A stretch of 64,000 nt of DNA from Chryseobacterium oleae (GCF_900115055.1 NZ_FOVD01000008.1:1-64000); one strand, 5' to 3'; numbered from the stretch's first letter, positions 17,746-27,936 are shown. Made by a program: numbers and translations. The notes: generated by a model not told the origin, from the sequence alone.

Positions 17746-18762
17746 ATGAAAAAGCTCATCCTCATTGTATTTTCCTTTCTGGGAATTTTTACATTTTCTC
17801 AACACATCGAAAGTTTTGAGACAATTCTTAATGATAAAATAAGCATCCGTGCTCTGGAAGTTGATGGCGGAAAAGTCTGGTACAGTGGAACAGATTCTAA
17901 GTTCGGGTTTGTTGATCTGAAGAATGTCAAAAATCAGAAACAGATCAGATTATCTGAAAAGAAGCTTCAGTTCAGAACGCTGGCGCAGGATAAAAACTCT
18001 TTTTATGCAATCAATATTGAGAGTCCTGCTTATTTTTTTAAGATTGATAAAAAAAGTCTAAAATCGGAAACTGTGTTTACAGATACGGTGAAAACTGCTT
18101 TTTATGATGCTCTTCATTTTGTAAATAATAAGCTGGCCTATACCTTCAGTGATGCAGATAAGGATAATATGCTCAAGCTGGCCGTCTACAGAGATGGTCA
18201 ATGGGGGATGTTCAAAAACAAGCTACAGTTGAATAGTGGTGAAGCCGCATTTGCAGCAAGTAATACCAATATCGCTTCCACAAAAAAATATCTGTGGGTT
18301 GCCACAGGAGGGAAATCTTCACGAATTTTAAGATTAAATTTTAAAACGGAAGAAATTGAAACATTCAACACGCCTTTTATTCAGGGAGAATCTTCGCAGG
18401 GAATGTATTCAATAGATTTTTATGATGACAGCTTTGGAGTTGCAGTAGGCGGAGATTATACCAAACAGGACGCCAATATCAATAATATTGCTACGACCAA
18501 TGATGGTGGCGAAAGCTGGCAGATTCAGGCATCCGGACAGAATGCAGGCTACACTACGTGTGTAAAAATTAAACCCGGCTCTATGGGTAAGGAAATGATT
18601 TCAGTAGGAGATCAGCACATCAGCTATTCTTCTGATTCCGGGAAAACATGGAAGAAAATTTCTGATGAAAAAGGATTCTTTGTTTGCAGTTGGGTCAATG
18701 GAAATACAGTTGTTTTCACAGGAAAAGACAGGATTTCTGTGATGAAATTAAAATTTAACTAA
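17746..18762 (+). CDS. Secreted beta-propeller protein (BNR/YCF48-like)
   Basis: 338 residues with a signal peptide (cut after F-S-Q, about residue 18). The body shows propeller-like repeats with BNR/Asp-box motifs such as T-N-D-G-G-E-S-W and S-S-D-S-G-K-T-W in the C-terminal third. This fits the glycosyl-hydrolase/photosystem-stability-like propellers common in Bacteroidota. No catalytic residues for a sialidase can be identified, so it may be a binding or scaffold protein. It ends without a T9SS tail. I chose the ATG at 17746, which begins the signal peptide; the ATG three codons upstream is the alternative. Confidence 0.75.
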   Translation: MKKLILIVFSFLGIFTFSQHIESFETILNDKISIRALEVDGGKVWYSGTDSKFGFVDLKNVKNQKQIRLSEKKLQFRTLAQDKNSFYAINIESPAYFFKIDKKSLKSETVFTDTVKTAFYDALHFVNNKLAYTFSDADKDNMLKLAVYRDGQWGMFKNKLQLNSGEAAFAASNTNIASTKKYLWVATGGKSSRILRLNFKTEEIETFNTPFIQGESSQGMYSIDFYDDSFGVAVGGDYTKQDANINNIATTNDGGESWQIQASGQNAGYTTCVKIKPGSMGKEMISVGDQHISYSSDSGKTWKKISDEKGFFVCSWVNGNTVVFTGKDRISVMKLKFN

Positions 18763-18785
18763 TTACATACAACTTAAGTCATCTA

Positions 18786-18836
18786 AATAATAAGATCAGG
18801 TAATTCGAAGAAATTACCTGATCTTATTATTTTTTG
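18786..18836. terminator. Long-stem bidirectional terminator
   Basis: A 20-bp perfect inverted repeat (18786-18805 and 18812-18831; left arm AATAATAAGATCAGGTAATT) with a six-base loop, followed by T-run. It lies between the convergent genes ending at 18762 and 18876. Confidence 0.9.
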
Positions 18837-18875
18837 TGACTATTAAAGTTCTTTCAGTACCCTATAATTTTTTGT

Positions 18876-20165
18876 TTATTGTTGGAATTCTACAATAAAT
18901 CCTCCGCCGGTAGTTATTGATCCAGTATTTGATGGGACATCATTCCAGGGATGGGTAGTCGTGTAAGAGTTGAAAGTGACGGTCAGATTAGCATTTTTAG
19001 ACTGGAAATGGACAAACCCTTCACTGTTTGAAGAGTTGTCAGGCTGAGATGGGGAAAACCAGTTTTGTTTTCTCACGGCTGTTGTGCCGCCATATGAGTA
19101 ATCATGAAGAGGCTGTTCGCCGGTAATCCATTTCATTTCAGGGTTAGGAGTAAGAGCTGTTCCAGCCAGCCAGTCGAACTTACAAAAGCCTATCCATCCC
19201 CCATTGGTATTAAATATGGCTTTAGGAGTCAGCAGCTGACCTTCTACATGTTTCCATTCATTATCTGAAGTGAAAGAGGCAAGGTATCCACCCATATTTT
19301 TGGATGCAGTATACGCCTGATACCAGGTAATAGCAGCAGCAGTGCTATAAGCTGCATAGCTGTGCCCGTTGAAGGTTGTGATTCCTTGCAGCGTGGCGGT
19401 AGTGGTTCCTAGTGCGAGAGAAGCAGGAGCACTTGTGGCAGCAGTAGAGGTATTACTTGGAACATATCCTAAAACATTAGGATCTACGATAGTTGTTACG
19501 CTTAAGCTTTTACTCACATCTTTCCAGGTTGCTGTTCCGTTGTCATCGGAGCCTAGAAACTTACCTTCCTTTTGAGTGCCATCCTTAATCTGTATAGCTC
19601 CCGCGGTTGTTCCGTTATTTATAATCACTTTAGCGGATGTGCCGCCTGCAGGTACAGTAAGGGTACCTAACAATACCTGCTGGTTGGTGTTCATACGCAT
19701 TACCTCTTTTTTATTGGATACCAGCACCAGATCATTGGTATCTTTAGTTCCGATAAAATTGTTATTGGCATCCGTTCCTATGGCAGATGTACTGGCTGTA
19801 GTTCCTGTATTACCATTGAGCCCCCAGTTGGTAACAGTAGTTGAGGATACTATTTTTTGCCAGATGTTTCCGTCAAAGTAATAATACCCTTCGGAACTGA
19901 TATTGGCTGTTTTGGTACTTGTCACTCCTACAGGGGCTGTAGCATAGATAATAGTGCCTTTCTGATCAGCTCCGTACAGGTTGTCGGCAGCTTTTATCTG
20001 GTTTCCGGTAAGACGTGGAGGAATAAGCCCTTCAGCGGTTGTTCCGTCTGTCTTTTTTGCGGTAATATCCAGAGTAGCTTTAGGAATTTGATTGTTGATT
20101 CCAATTTGAGAATAAAGACCTGCTGAAAATAAAACAGGAATTATCAAAAATAATCTTTTTTTCAT
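18876..20165 (-). CDS. Secreted protein with C-type-lectin-like domain
   Basis: 429 residues. A signal peptide (to about residue 19) is followed by I-G-I-N-N-Q-x-P-K-A-T-L-D-I-T, the N-terminal pattern of Bacteroidota fibre-like surface proteins, then a Thr/Ala/Gly-rich stalk (about 100-270). The C-terminal 150 residues look like a C-type-lectin fold: a helix with W-Y-Q-A-Y-T-A-S-K-N-M-G-G-Y-L-A, W-I-G-F, a Trp/Gly block, Q-P-D-N-S, W-N-D-V-P and final G-F-I-V-E-F. It has almost no cysteine, so the usual disulfides are absent. The Q-P-D-N and W-N-D elements are those that bind calcium in true lectins. The role is probably adhesion or glycan binding (inference). No T9SS tail is seen. Confidence 0.75.
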   Translation of the reverse strand: MKKRLFLIIPVLFSAGLYSQIGINNQIPKATLDITAKKTDGTTAEGLIPPRLTGNQIKAADNLYGADQKGTIIYATAPVGVTSTKTANISSEGYYYFDGNIWQKIVSSTTVTNWGLNGNTGTTASTSAIGTDANNNFIGTKDTNDLVLVSNKKEVMRMNTNQQVLLGTLTVPAGGTSAKVIINNGTTAGAIQIKDGTQKEGKFLGSDDNGTATWKDVSKSLSVTTIVDPNVLGYVPSNTSTAATSAPASLALGTTTATLQGITTFNGHSYAAYSTAAAITWYQAYTASKNMGGYLASFTSDNEWKHVEGQLLTPKAIFNTNGGWIGFCKFDWLAGTALTPNPEMKWITGEQPLHDYSYGGTTAVRKQNWFSPSQPDNSSNSEGFVHFQSKNANLTVTFNSYTTTHPWNDVPSNTGSITTGGGFIVEFQQ

Positions 20166-20700
20166 TACTTATTTATTTAAATATTACTTGTGTTTTTGAG
20201 GGAGATTTTAATTTTAATTGAGCGAAACTAGGAACAATTGCAATAATTTCAACTTTTATAGCGTTATTTTCTTGTTAACAAAAAATAATATTTTCGGGAA
20301 AATATATTAACATTTTTAGTTTTAAGTAATTGAATATCATTAAATTATTATCGTAATGTGTTAATATTATTAGGTGTTGTTATTTTTTATAAACATAATT
20401 TTTTCAATAGTTAGCTACTTAATTTTAGGATTATTTATCAGAATTAAATATTTTTTTTTGATTGTTTTCTGGCTTAAATCATAATAACTATTCAGGTGTA
20501 AGACCTTTGAATTAAAATTTAAATCTTAGATATAGAATTTATCATTCTTGGAGAAATTCCAGTAACCACCGTATTTAGACTCATTATAAAATACAGCCTA
20601 ATATATTTCATGGTTTAAAATTCATAACTAATGGTTAATTTTGCAGGATGAAATTGATTTAGTCTTAATTTCATGATCTGATAATATTTTAAATTTTGAA
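20166..20700. other. AT-rich 535-base divergent intergenic region
   Basis: It lies between the lectin-like gene (minus) and hemN (plus). It is very AT-rich, with no coding potential or hairpin of note apart from the hemN promoter box near 20636. The length is unusual for this window, and an untranslated leader or small RNA could be hidden here, but I see nothing that supports one. Confidence 0.5.
20636..20643 (+). promoter_or_regulatory. Putative hemN promoter -7 box
   Basis: TAATTTTG matches the TAnnTTTG consensus exactly. A weaker TTTA at about 20614 lies 18 bases upstream. The predicted leader would be about 50 bases. Confidence 0.45.
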
Positions 20701-22059
20701 ATGAATTCTTTAATAGATAAGTATAATATTCCCGGACCACGTTACACGTCTTATCCCACTGTTCCTTACTGGGACGAATCAACATTTTCGCCCGAAAAGT
20801 GGAGGGAGACGGTGATCAGGTCTTTTCATGAGAGCAATGCAGAGGAGGGAATTTCTATTTATATTCACCTGCCTTTCTGCGAGGCACTGTGTACGTTCTG
20901 TGCGTGTCATAAGCGTATTACCAAACAGCATAGCGTTGAAATTCCATATTTAGAAAGTGTTTTGAAAGAGTGGAAACTCTATCTTGAGCTTTTTGAAGAG
21001 AAACCGAAATTGAAAGAACTTCATCTCGGAGGCGGTACGCCTACATTTTTTTCACCTAAAAACTTAAAAACCTTATTGGAAGGGATTTTTGAATCGGTGG
21101 AAATTGCAGAACATCCTGAGTTTTCTTTTGAAGGACACCCGAATAATACAACCAGAGACCATCTTCAGACCTTATATGACCTTGGATTCAGACGAGTGAG
21201 TTTTGGAGTTCAGGATTATGATCCTAAAGTTCAGAAAGCGATCAACAGAATTCAGCCCTTTGAAAATGTGAAAAATGTAACGGAATGGGCTAAGGAAATA
21301 GGGTACAGCGGAATCAGTCATGATCTGGTATTCGGGCTTCCACATCAATCATGGGAGGCTATGGAGCATACGATCAGAAAAACAATGGAGCTGAAGCCGG
21401 ATAGATTGGCGTTCTATTCCTATGCACACGTTCCGTGGGTAAAAGGAGTGGGGCAGAGAGGTTTCGACGAAAACGACCTTCCAAGCGGTGAAGAAAAACG
21501 CCGTTTATATGAAGACGGTAAAAAACTACTTCAGGATTTAGGATATATTGAAGTAGGAATGGATCATTTTTCTCTGGAACATGATGATCTGTATCAATCT
21601 CTTATTCAGAAAAAACTGCACAGGAACTTTATGGGCTATACTTCAAGCAATACCCAATTGATGGTTGGCCTTGGAATGTCTGCCATTTCAGATTCCTGGT
21701 ATGCTTTTGCCCAGAATGTGAAAACGGTGGAAGAATATCAGAAGATGGTTGAAGAAGGCCATATTCCGGTAGTGAAAGGTCATATTCTGGATCAGGAAGA
21801 TCTTACCGTGAGAAGACATATTCTGAATCTGATGTGCCAGCTTGAAACCACCTTTACAGATAAAAATTCGTTCCCTGAACTTGAGAATGCATTTGATATG
21901 TTGGAAGAAATGGAGAAGGATGAATTGGTGGAGATTTACGATAATCAGATTAAGATCACGGAAAAAGGAAGAGCATTTACGAGAAACGTGGCGATGGTAT
22001 TTGACCTCAGAATGATGAGAAACAAACCTGAAACGAGAATTTTCTCTATGACCATATAG
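20701..22059 (+). CDS. hemN: Oxygen-independent coproporphyrinogen III oxidase
   Basis: A radical-SAM enzyme that decarboxylates coproporphyrinogen III to protoporphyrinogen IX without oxygen, in haem synthesis. The 452-residue length and N-terminal P-G-P-R-Y-T-S-Y-P-T are those of true HemN rather than HemW. The 4Fe-4S ligands are Cys60, Cys64 and Cys67 with Cys69 next (C-E-A-L-C-T-F-C-A-C); the SAM motif G-G-G-T-P-T follows at about 104. The next gene starts nine bases after the stop, so they are likely cotranscribed. Confidence 0.96.
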   Translation: MNSLIDKYNIPGPRYTSYPTVPYWDESTFSPEKWRETVIRSFHESNAEEGISIYIHLPFCEALCTFCACHKRITKQHSVEIPYLESVLKEWKLYLELFEEKPKLKELHLGGGTPTFFSPKNLKTLLEGIFESVEIAEHPEFSFEGHPNNTTRDHLQTLYDLGFRRVSFGVQDYDPKVQKAINRIQPFENVKNVTEWAKEIGYSGISHDLVFGLPHQSWEAMEHTIRKTMELKPDRLAFYSYAHVPWVKGVGQRGFDENDLPSGEEKRRLYEDGKKLLQDLGYIEVGMDHFSLEHDDLYQSLIQKKLHRNFMGYTSSNTQLMVGLGMSAISDSWYAFAQNVKTVEEYQKMVEEGHIPVVKGHILDQEDLTVRRHILNLMCQLETTFTDKNSFPELENAFDMLEEMEKDELVEIYDNQIKITEKGRAFTRNVAMVFDLRMMRNKPETRIFSMTI

Positions 22060-22068
22060 AAATAGAAT

Positions 22069-23274
22069 ATGAACCGGAAGTTTCTGATTGTTTTTCTATA
22101 TGTTTACACCCTGGCCTTTAGTGTCATCAAGACCATAAGGCTTCCTAACGAATGGTCTGAAGCCCACTGGCTGATGGATTACCGGTTCGGATTTATAAAA
22201 AGAGGACTGGCCGGGGAAATTTTCGGTTTCTTTTTTGAGAAAAGCATACTTCACATCCAGATCCTGTCCGGAGGTATTTTATTGCTTCTGTATGTGGCAT
22301 TAATCATTATTTCCGTCCGTAATACCCTGCAGAAATACAGCATCAGGAAAGTTTTGTTCTATCTGGTCTTTTTTCTTTCGCAATATGTTGTGCTCTCGGC
22401 ACATCTTATTGGGTATCTTGATCATTTGATCTTCCTTCTGACGATACTGGCGGTTTATTTAATCAGGAATAAAAAAGTTTTTCTGGCTTCGCTGCTGACC
22501 GTATTTGCAGTAATAATCCATGAGATATCATTTTTTCTGATGGTTCCTGTCTGTCTCTTTGCGCTTCTGGTGTATGAAATGCCCGGTAAAACATTGGTTT
22601 TTTCATCGGAACTATTTAAAAAAGCAGGTCTGTTCCTGTTGTTACCCGTAGTAGCTACGCTTTCCGTATCTTTTTATCAGGAATTGTATGGGAAGGAAAA
22701 TGATCAGCTTATCCTTCATTATCTTGAGCATACAGGTTTTATAAGCCGAAAAGTTGCAGTGATGATTTCCTCAGCCTATACAGAAAGTTTTGGAACCTAT
22801 CTCAAAGAGCAGAGCCCATTTTTTGCTGAAAGAATGTTTCTGTCTAAAAATACGATAAAATTCGGCCTTCCCATTTTGTTTATGATCTATCTTGCAGGCA
22901 GGCAGTTCAGAAAAGTCAATAAATATATTCTTATACTTCTGGTCGCTGTATCTTTATTTCCGCTTCTGCTTCACGCCATAGCATGGGATACGTTCAGGAT
23001 ATGGGCATTTCCTTTTATGATTCTTTTTCTAGGATTTTGGGTGTTAAGCAATAGGTTTTCCGATATAGAAATTTCGGATGAACGTCTCTCCTGGTTTGAA
23101 ATTTTAATCTTTGTGATTTCAGTTGTGCTTGTAGGCTTTTTTCAGAATACTCTTTTTGAAAATGAAATGGAAAGATTATCGAATCTTGAAAGAGTTGTTT
23201 TACTGATTCCAGTATTTTTGGCAACAGGGTTTCTTTATTTTAAAAAAGCCCCAATAAAAAATATTGAGGCTTAG
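22069..23274 (+). CDS. Polytopic hypothetical membrane protein
   Basis: 401 residues with about ten predicted helices, Phe/Leu/Ile-rich. Between TM1 and TM2 it has a conserved-looking polar stretch with W-S-E-A-H-W-L-M-D-Y and F-I-K-R-G-L-A-G-E, reminiscent of the first periplasmic loop in GT-C-type or polysaccharide polymerase-like proteins. I cannot place it in a named family. It is nine bases after hemN, but I see no functional link. A hairpin overlaps its stop codon. Confidence 0.65.
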   Translation: MNRKFLIVFLYVYTLAFSVIKTIRLPNEWSEAHWLMDYRFGFIKRGLAGEIFGFFFEKSILHIQILSGGILLLLYVALIIISVRNTLQKYSIRKVLFYLVFFLSQYVVLSAHLIGYLDHLIFLLTILAVYLIRNKKVFLASLLTVFAVIIHEISFFLMVPVCLFALLVYEMPGKTLVFSSELFKKAGLFLLLPVVATLSVSFYQELYGKENDQLILHYLEHTGFISRKVAVMISSAYTESFGTYLKEQSPFFAERMFLSKNTIKFGLPILFMIYLAGRQFRKVNKYILILLVAVSLFPLLLHAIAWDTFRIWAFPFMILFLGFWVLSNRFSDIEISDERLSWFEILIFVISVVLVGFFQNTLFENEMERLSNLERVVLLIPVFLATGFLYFKKAPIKNIEA

Positions 23275-23281
23275 AATTTTT
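23245..23281 (+). terminator. Terminator overlapping the stop codon
   Basis: AAGCC-CCAATA and TATTG-AGGCTT pair with one mismatch around an A-rich loop, and GAATTTTTG follows. The right arm includes the stop codon region (23272-23274). Confidence 0.5.
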
Positions 23282-23416
23282 GTTTAATTGAGAATAAAGA
23301 ATCAAGATATCAGATTTCAGACATCATACGCTGAATTTATTAACTTAATTACTGCTAACTAGCAACCAACAACTGACAATATTCTCAAAATCAATAACTC
23401 TCAACTCTTAATCAGA

Positions 23417-24787
23417 CTATTTAATGATCAGTTTCTGGCTGTAGGATTTCATATCTCCCGATTTTATCATCAGGTAATAAGCTCCCGGAGGAATTCCTGT
23501 AATATCAATACTGCCGTCATTTTCAATTTTAGCTTTCTCTAAAACGATTTTTCCTTCTGTACTGGTCAGGTCTACAGTGCTGTTTTTATCTGTAAGTCCT
23601 TCAATGAATACTTTCTCAGAAGCCGGATTAGGATGAATACTTATAGGATTGAATTCAGAAGTTTCACCTGTTCCTAAAGTTCCGGTAGTGATTTTAAATA
23701 TTTTTCCGCTGGTCACAGCTGCTACAAACAGTTCTTTCTGGGAATTCTGCCCGAACGTAGAAAAATTATTTCCTGAACTGGCAGGTCCCCAAACGATAGA
23801 ATTATCCGCATTCAATATTCCGATCTGGGTAGAACAGTAATCGGCAAAGATATATTTCCCCTGAAGTGCAGGATATTGAGTTCCTCTGTACACATAACCA
23901 CCGGTGATAGAACATTTGCCACCGGAGTGATTGTACACTGCTACTGGGAATGTCATGGTAGACATGGCTGCACATCCTGCGGTATTATAAGCATTGTTAC
24001 CTTCATAGCAGCGCCATCCGTAATTGATTCCTGCCTGTGTGATCGGCATTCTATTAATTTCTTCAATTTGTCCCTGACCAACATCAGCAATCATAACATT
24101 TCCTGTGGTGGTGTCAAATGAAAATTTCCATGCATTTCTAAGTCCGTAAGACCAGATTTCGTCAGCTCCTGTAACTAAAGTTCCTGCAAAAGGATTTCCG
24201 GGAGGAATATTATATGGTCCTGTGGCATTCACGTCTATTCTTAACATTTTTCCCAGAAGTGAATTGATGTTTTGGGAATTATTGTTAGGATCACCGCCGC
24301 TTCCACCATCTCCTGTTACTACCCAAAGATTTCCGTCGGGTGCAAAATGAATACTTCCGCCATTGTGGTTGTCAAAAGGTTTTGGAATATTCAGAAGAAT
24401 CTTTTCAGTCGTAGGATCTGCGAGGTCGGGATTTGTAGGATTGACTGAATATCTCGCAACGATAATATTTCCTGCTGTGTTGTTATAATACACAAAGAAA
24501 TATCCGTTGGTTGCATATTGGGGATGGAAAGCAAGACCCAGAAGTCCCCGTTCTCCTCCATAAAGAACCTTGGAGCTGATGTTCATAAAATCAGCACTGT
24601 TGATCGTTCCGTTGGGCTGGATGATCTTGATGATTCCGTCCTGTTGTACGACGAACAGGCGGGTGTCATTGGCATTCGTAATCTCAACGGGACTGGTAAG
24701 CCCGGACGCAAATTCTACTAAATTAATGCTTTGAGAATTAGCAATTAAAGAAGAAATGATGCAAAAGGTAAAAAATAGTTTTTTCAT
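23417..24787 (-). CDS. Secreted PQQ-dependent sugar dehydrogenase-like protein with T9SS tail
   Basis: 456 residues. The signal peptide (to about 18) precedes a six-bladed propeller of the glucose/sorbosone dehydrogenase family: G-G-E-R-G-L-L-G-L-A-F-H-P, then D-N-H-N-G-G-S-I-H-F-A-P-D-G (His as the likely base), G-D-G-G-S-G-G-D-P, and W-S-Y-G-L-R-N-A-W. These proteins oxidise sugars using PQQ. From about residue 378 a T9SS type A sorting domain begins (I-S-I-H-P-N-P-A-S-E-K) and ends with K-L-I-I-K. Secretion to the cell surface or medium is predicted. Whether the organism makes PQQ is not seen in this window. It is divergent from secDF. Confidence 0.92.
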   Translation of the reverse strand: MKKLFFTFCIISSLIANSQSINLVEFASGLTSPVEITNANDTRLFVVQQDGIIKIIQPNGTINSADFMNISSKVLYGGERGLLGLAFHPQYATNGYFFVYYNNTAGNIIVARYSVNPTNPDLADPTTEKILLNIPKPFDNHNGGSIHFAPDGNLWVVTGDGGSGGDPNNNSQNINSLLGKMLRIDVNATGPYNIPPGNPFAGTLVTGADEIWSYGLRNAWKFSFDTTTGNVMIADVGQGQIEEINRMPITQAGINYGWRCYEGNNAYNTAGCAAMSTMTFPVAVYNHSGGKCSITGGYVYRGTQYPALQGKYIFADYCSTQIGILNADNSIVWGPASSGNNFSTFGQNSQKELFVAAVTSGKIFKITTGTLGTGETSEFNPISIHPNPASEKVFIEGLTDKNSTVDLTSTEGKIVLEKAKIENDGSIDITGIPPGAYYLMIKSGDMKSYSQKLIIK

Positions 24788-24968
24788 AATATTTTGATAT
24801 TTAGTGTATTGATAAGTGAATGAAAATTTTATACCAATCGGAATTTGAAAATTTCATTACGATAAGGAAGAAAAATTATTAAATCTTAAATAGAAATTAA
24901 AACCCCGATATATCTGAAAATAAACCATTTCTGCTGTTAAAAAATTCATAAAATAATAATAAAATCAT

Positions 24969-24976
24969 TATATTTG
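24969..24976 (+). promoter_or_regulatory. Putative secDF promoter -7 box
   Basis: TATATTTG matches TAnnTTTG exactly, 29 bases before the secDF ATG. No good TTTG -33 element is seen at the usual distance. Confidence 0.4.
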
Positions 24977-25005
24977 CCGACTTAATTTAACGTAGTTATA
25001 ACAAA

Positions 25006-27915
25006 ATGCAAGGAAAAGGACTTATTACAATTGTTGCTATTGTACTAGGGTTAATTTGCTTAAATGAGCTATTACCAACTTGGTACGCCAGCAAAATTGA
25101 AAGGCAGGCGACTGCTGTTGCAGGAGACAATCCGGAAAAGTATCAGAAAGAAATCACAAGACTTTCTAAAGATACTTTGAACCTGGGATTCACAAAACTT
25201 TATTACACTAAAGCCAAAGACAAGGAAATGAAACTTGGTCTTGACTTGAAAGGTGGGATCAACGTTCTTTTGGAAATTAACCAAAGAGACCTGGTGAATG
25301 ATTTAACGAATTATTCTACCAATCCTGTTCTTATCGAGGCTTTAAACAAGACAGATGAAGTTCAGAAGAATTCTACAAAATCTTATATTGATAACTTCTT
25401 TGATCAGTTTGAAGCGATCAACAAAGCAAAAGGGACGAACCTTAAGCTTGCTGATCCTGAACTTTTCGGGAATACCAATTTATCAGAAATCAAGTACAAT
25501 ACTTCTGATGATCAGGTAAAAAGTATCATCAAGAGAAGAATTGATCTTTCTGTAGGTACAGCTTTCGAAGTAATCAGAACCAGAATCGACAAAATGGGTG
25601 CTGTGCAACCCAACGTTCAGAGAGTACCTGGTACGGCTAGAATTTCTGTTGAAATGCCTGGTATGAAGGATATCGACAAAGTGAAGAAAATGCTTCAGAC
25701 TTCCGCAAAACTTCAGTTCTGGGAAGTACAGCAGGTTCCTGAAATCGCTCCATATTTCCAGACATTGACTACAATGGTGGCAATCAAGGGTGATTCTATG
25801 GGAGTTGCGAAGAACATCAACTTCATGAATCTTTTAAACCTTGACAAATTAAGATCAAACGGTGTTGCAAGTGTAAAACTTTCTGATACAGCTGCTGTAA
25901 ACAAAATTTTAAGCAGTAAAGTAGGTCAGTCATTACGTCCAGCTAACATTAAATATACACAGTTCATGTGGGGTTACAAACCTGAAGGTACAGATACTGA
26001 AAGTTTAGTATTGTATGCCATCAGAGGTAACATCAACCAGAAAGCTCCTGTAGACGGTGCTGTTGAAACGGCAAGCATCGGCTATGATGAGTTGAGCAGA
26101 GTCGTAGTAGACATGCAGATGGATTCTAAAGGTGCTAAAGAGTGGAAAACATTAACTGAGAAAAACGTAGGTAAGCCGGTAGCGGTTACATTGGATGGCA
26201 GAGTTTATACTGCGCCAAACGTTGTGGGTGCTATTCCTAACGGTAGAACTCAGATCTCGGGTAACTTCTCTCAGGAGGAAGCTAAAGAACTGGTAGACGT
26301 GTTAGGAGCGGGTAAATTACCTGCAGGAGCAAAAGTAGTTCAGGCTACCGTAGTAGGACCATCATTAGGACAGGAGTCTATTAATGCAGGGGTTATTTCA
26401 TTTGCTATCGCATTTTTAATTATCATTGTTTATATCATTTTCTATTACGGTGGTGCAGGGGTGTACGCGGTAATTGCAATGATTGTCAACTTATTCTATA
26501 TTTTCGGAATTATGGATTCCGGAGACTTTACACTTACGCTTCCAGGTATCGCGGGTATTGTACTGACGATGGCCATGGCGGTGGATACGAACGTAATTAT
26601 TTACGAACGAACGAAAGAAGAACTATTCGCAGGGAAGAGCATTTTAGAAGCTTATAAAGATGGTTTCAAACATGCATTAAGTGCGATTGTCGATGGTCAC
26701 TTAACGACGCTATTGACGGCTGGTGTACTTTTCTTATTCGGAACAGGACCTATTAAAGGATTTGCTTTGACACTGGGAATTGGTATCCTAATGACATTCT
26801 TTACGTCTGTATTACTTTCAAGAGTAATGATCTTCTCAAGACTGAACAAAGGAAAACACCTTTCTGTATGGACAGCTCCTACGAAGAACCTATTCAGAAA
26901 TACATGGATCGATTTCATCGGAAAGAGAAAATATGCTTACATTGTTTCAGGTATCTTAACTGTAGTTTGTGTAGCATCTATTGCGATCCACGGATTCAAA
27001 TACGGTATCGACTTTACAGGAGGTAGAAACTATGTGGTAAGATTCGATAAAGCTGTAAACGCTGAAGATATCGAACAGAACCTTGTAAAAGTATTCAAAA
27101 CTGAAGATGGTAAAAACTCTTCTGTGGAGGCTAAGACTTTCGGAAACGATAAGCAGTTGAAAATCTCTACAGATTACCTTATTGAGGACGAATCTTTAAA
27201 AGCTGACCAAACGGTAGAGCAGAAATTATTCGAAGGATTAAAAACAAGCTTACCGGCTAACACTACATTGCACGATTTCAAATCTGCAGATAAAGAACAT
27301 GCAGGAATTATCTCTTCTGAAAAAGTAGGACCTACGGTTGCAGATGATATCAAAACTCACGGTATTCTTGCGGTAGTAGCTGCTTTGGCGGGGATCTTCA
27401 TCTATATCCTATTAAGATTTAGAAAATGGCAATTCTCTTTGGGTGCTGTTGTGGCACTATTCCATGATGCGGTAATTATTTTAGGAGCTTATTCATTGCT
27501 TCACAAATTTATGCCTTTCAACATGGAGATCAATCAGGATTTCGTTGCAGCGATCCTTACGGTACTGGGGTATTCAATCAATGATACCGTTATTATCTTC
27601 GATAGAATTAGAGAATATTTAAGAGAGAAGAAAGCGTTAACATTAGCTGGATTATTTGATGACTCGATCTCAAGTACATTGGGTAGAACGTTCAACACTT
27701 CATTCACAACCATTCTTGTGATCTTAGCGATCTTTATCTTCGGTGGAGATAACTTAAGAGGATTTATGTTTGCGATGTTAATCGGTATTGGATTCGGTAC
27801 CTATTCATCTATCTTTATTGCATCGGCTATCGCGTATGACTTCCTTAAGACAGGAAAAGAAGACGAGGTACACGGCAAAACGACAAGTACAAAAGAGGTA
27901 CTTGCTTCAAAATAA
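25006..27915 (+). CDS. secDF: Fused protein translocase subunit SecDF
   Basis: A 969-residue fusion of SecD (about 1-620) and SecF (about 640-969) that uses the proton gradient to help protein export by SecYEG. It starts with a TM anchor, then the SecD periplasmic P1 region (L-G-L-D-L-K-G-G-I-N-V-L-L near 77-89). Then come the first TM bundle with V-D-T-N-V-I-I-Y-E-R, the junction, D-F-T-G-G-R at the start of SecF, and the second bundle with the matching N-D-T-V-I-I-F-D-R-I-R-E. The fusion is typical for Bacteroidota. There is a strong terminator just downstream; the gene stands alone. Confidence 0.97.
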   Translation: MQGKGLITIVAIVLGLICLNELLPTWYASKIERQATAVAGDNPEKYQKEITRLSKDTLNLGFTKLYYTKAKDKEMKLGLDLKGGINVLLEINQRDLVNDLTNYSTNPVLIEALNKTDEVQKNSTKSYIDNFFDQFEAINKAKGTNLKLADPELFGNTNLSEIKYNTSDDQVKSIIKRRIDLSVGTAFEVIRTRIDKMGAVQPNVQRVPGTARISVEMPGMKDIDKVKKMLQTSAKLQFWEVQQVPEIAPYFQTLTTMVAIKGDSMGVAKNINFMNLLNLDKLRSNGVASVKLSDTAAVNKILSSKVGQSLRPANIKYTQFMWGYKPEGTDTESLVLYAIRGNINQKAPVDGAVETASIGYDELSRVVVDMQMDSKGAKEWKTLTEKNVGKPVAVTLDGRVYTAPNVVGAIPNGRTQISGNFSQEEAKELVDVLGAGKLPAGAKVVQATVVGPSLGQESINAGVISFAIAFLIIIVYIIFYYGGAGVYAVIAMIVNLFYIFGIMDSGDFTLTLPGIAGIVLTMAMAVDTNVIIYERTKEELFAGKSILEAYKDGFKHALSAIVDGHLTTLLTAGVLFLFGTGPIKGFALTLGIGILMTFFTSVLLSRVMIFSRLNKGKHLSVWTAPTKNLFRNTWIDFIGKRKYAYIVSGILTVVCVASIAIHGFKYGIDFTGGRNYVVRFDKAVNAEDIEQNLVKVFKTEDGKNSSVEAKTFGNDKQLKISTDYLIEDESLKADQTVEQKLFEGLKTSLPANTTLHDFKSADKEHAGIISSEKVGPTVADDIKTHGILAVVAALAGIFIYILLRFRKWQFSLGAVVALFHDAVIILGAYSLLHKFMPFNMEINQDFVAAILTVLGYSINDTVIIFDRIREYLREKKALTLAGLFDDSISSTLGRTFNTSFTTILVILAIFIFGGDNLRGFMFAMLIGIGFGTYSSIFIASAIAYDFLKTGKEDEVHGKTTSTKEVLASK

Positions 27916-27936
27916 GACCAACTACAATAAATAAGT

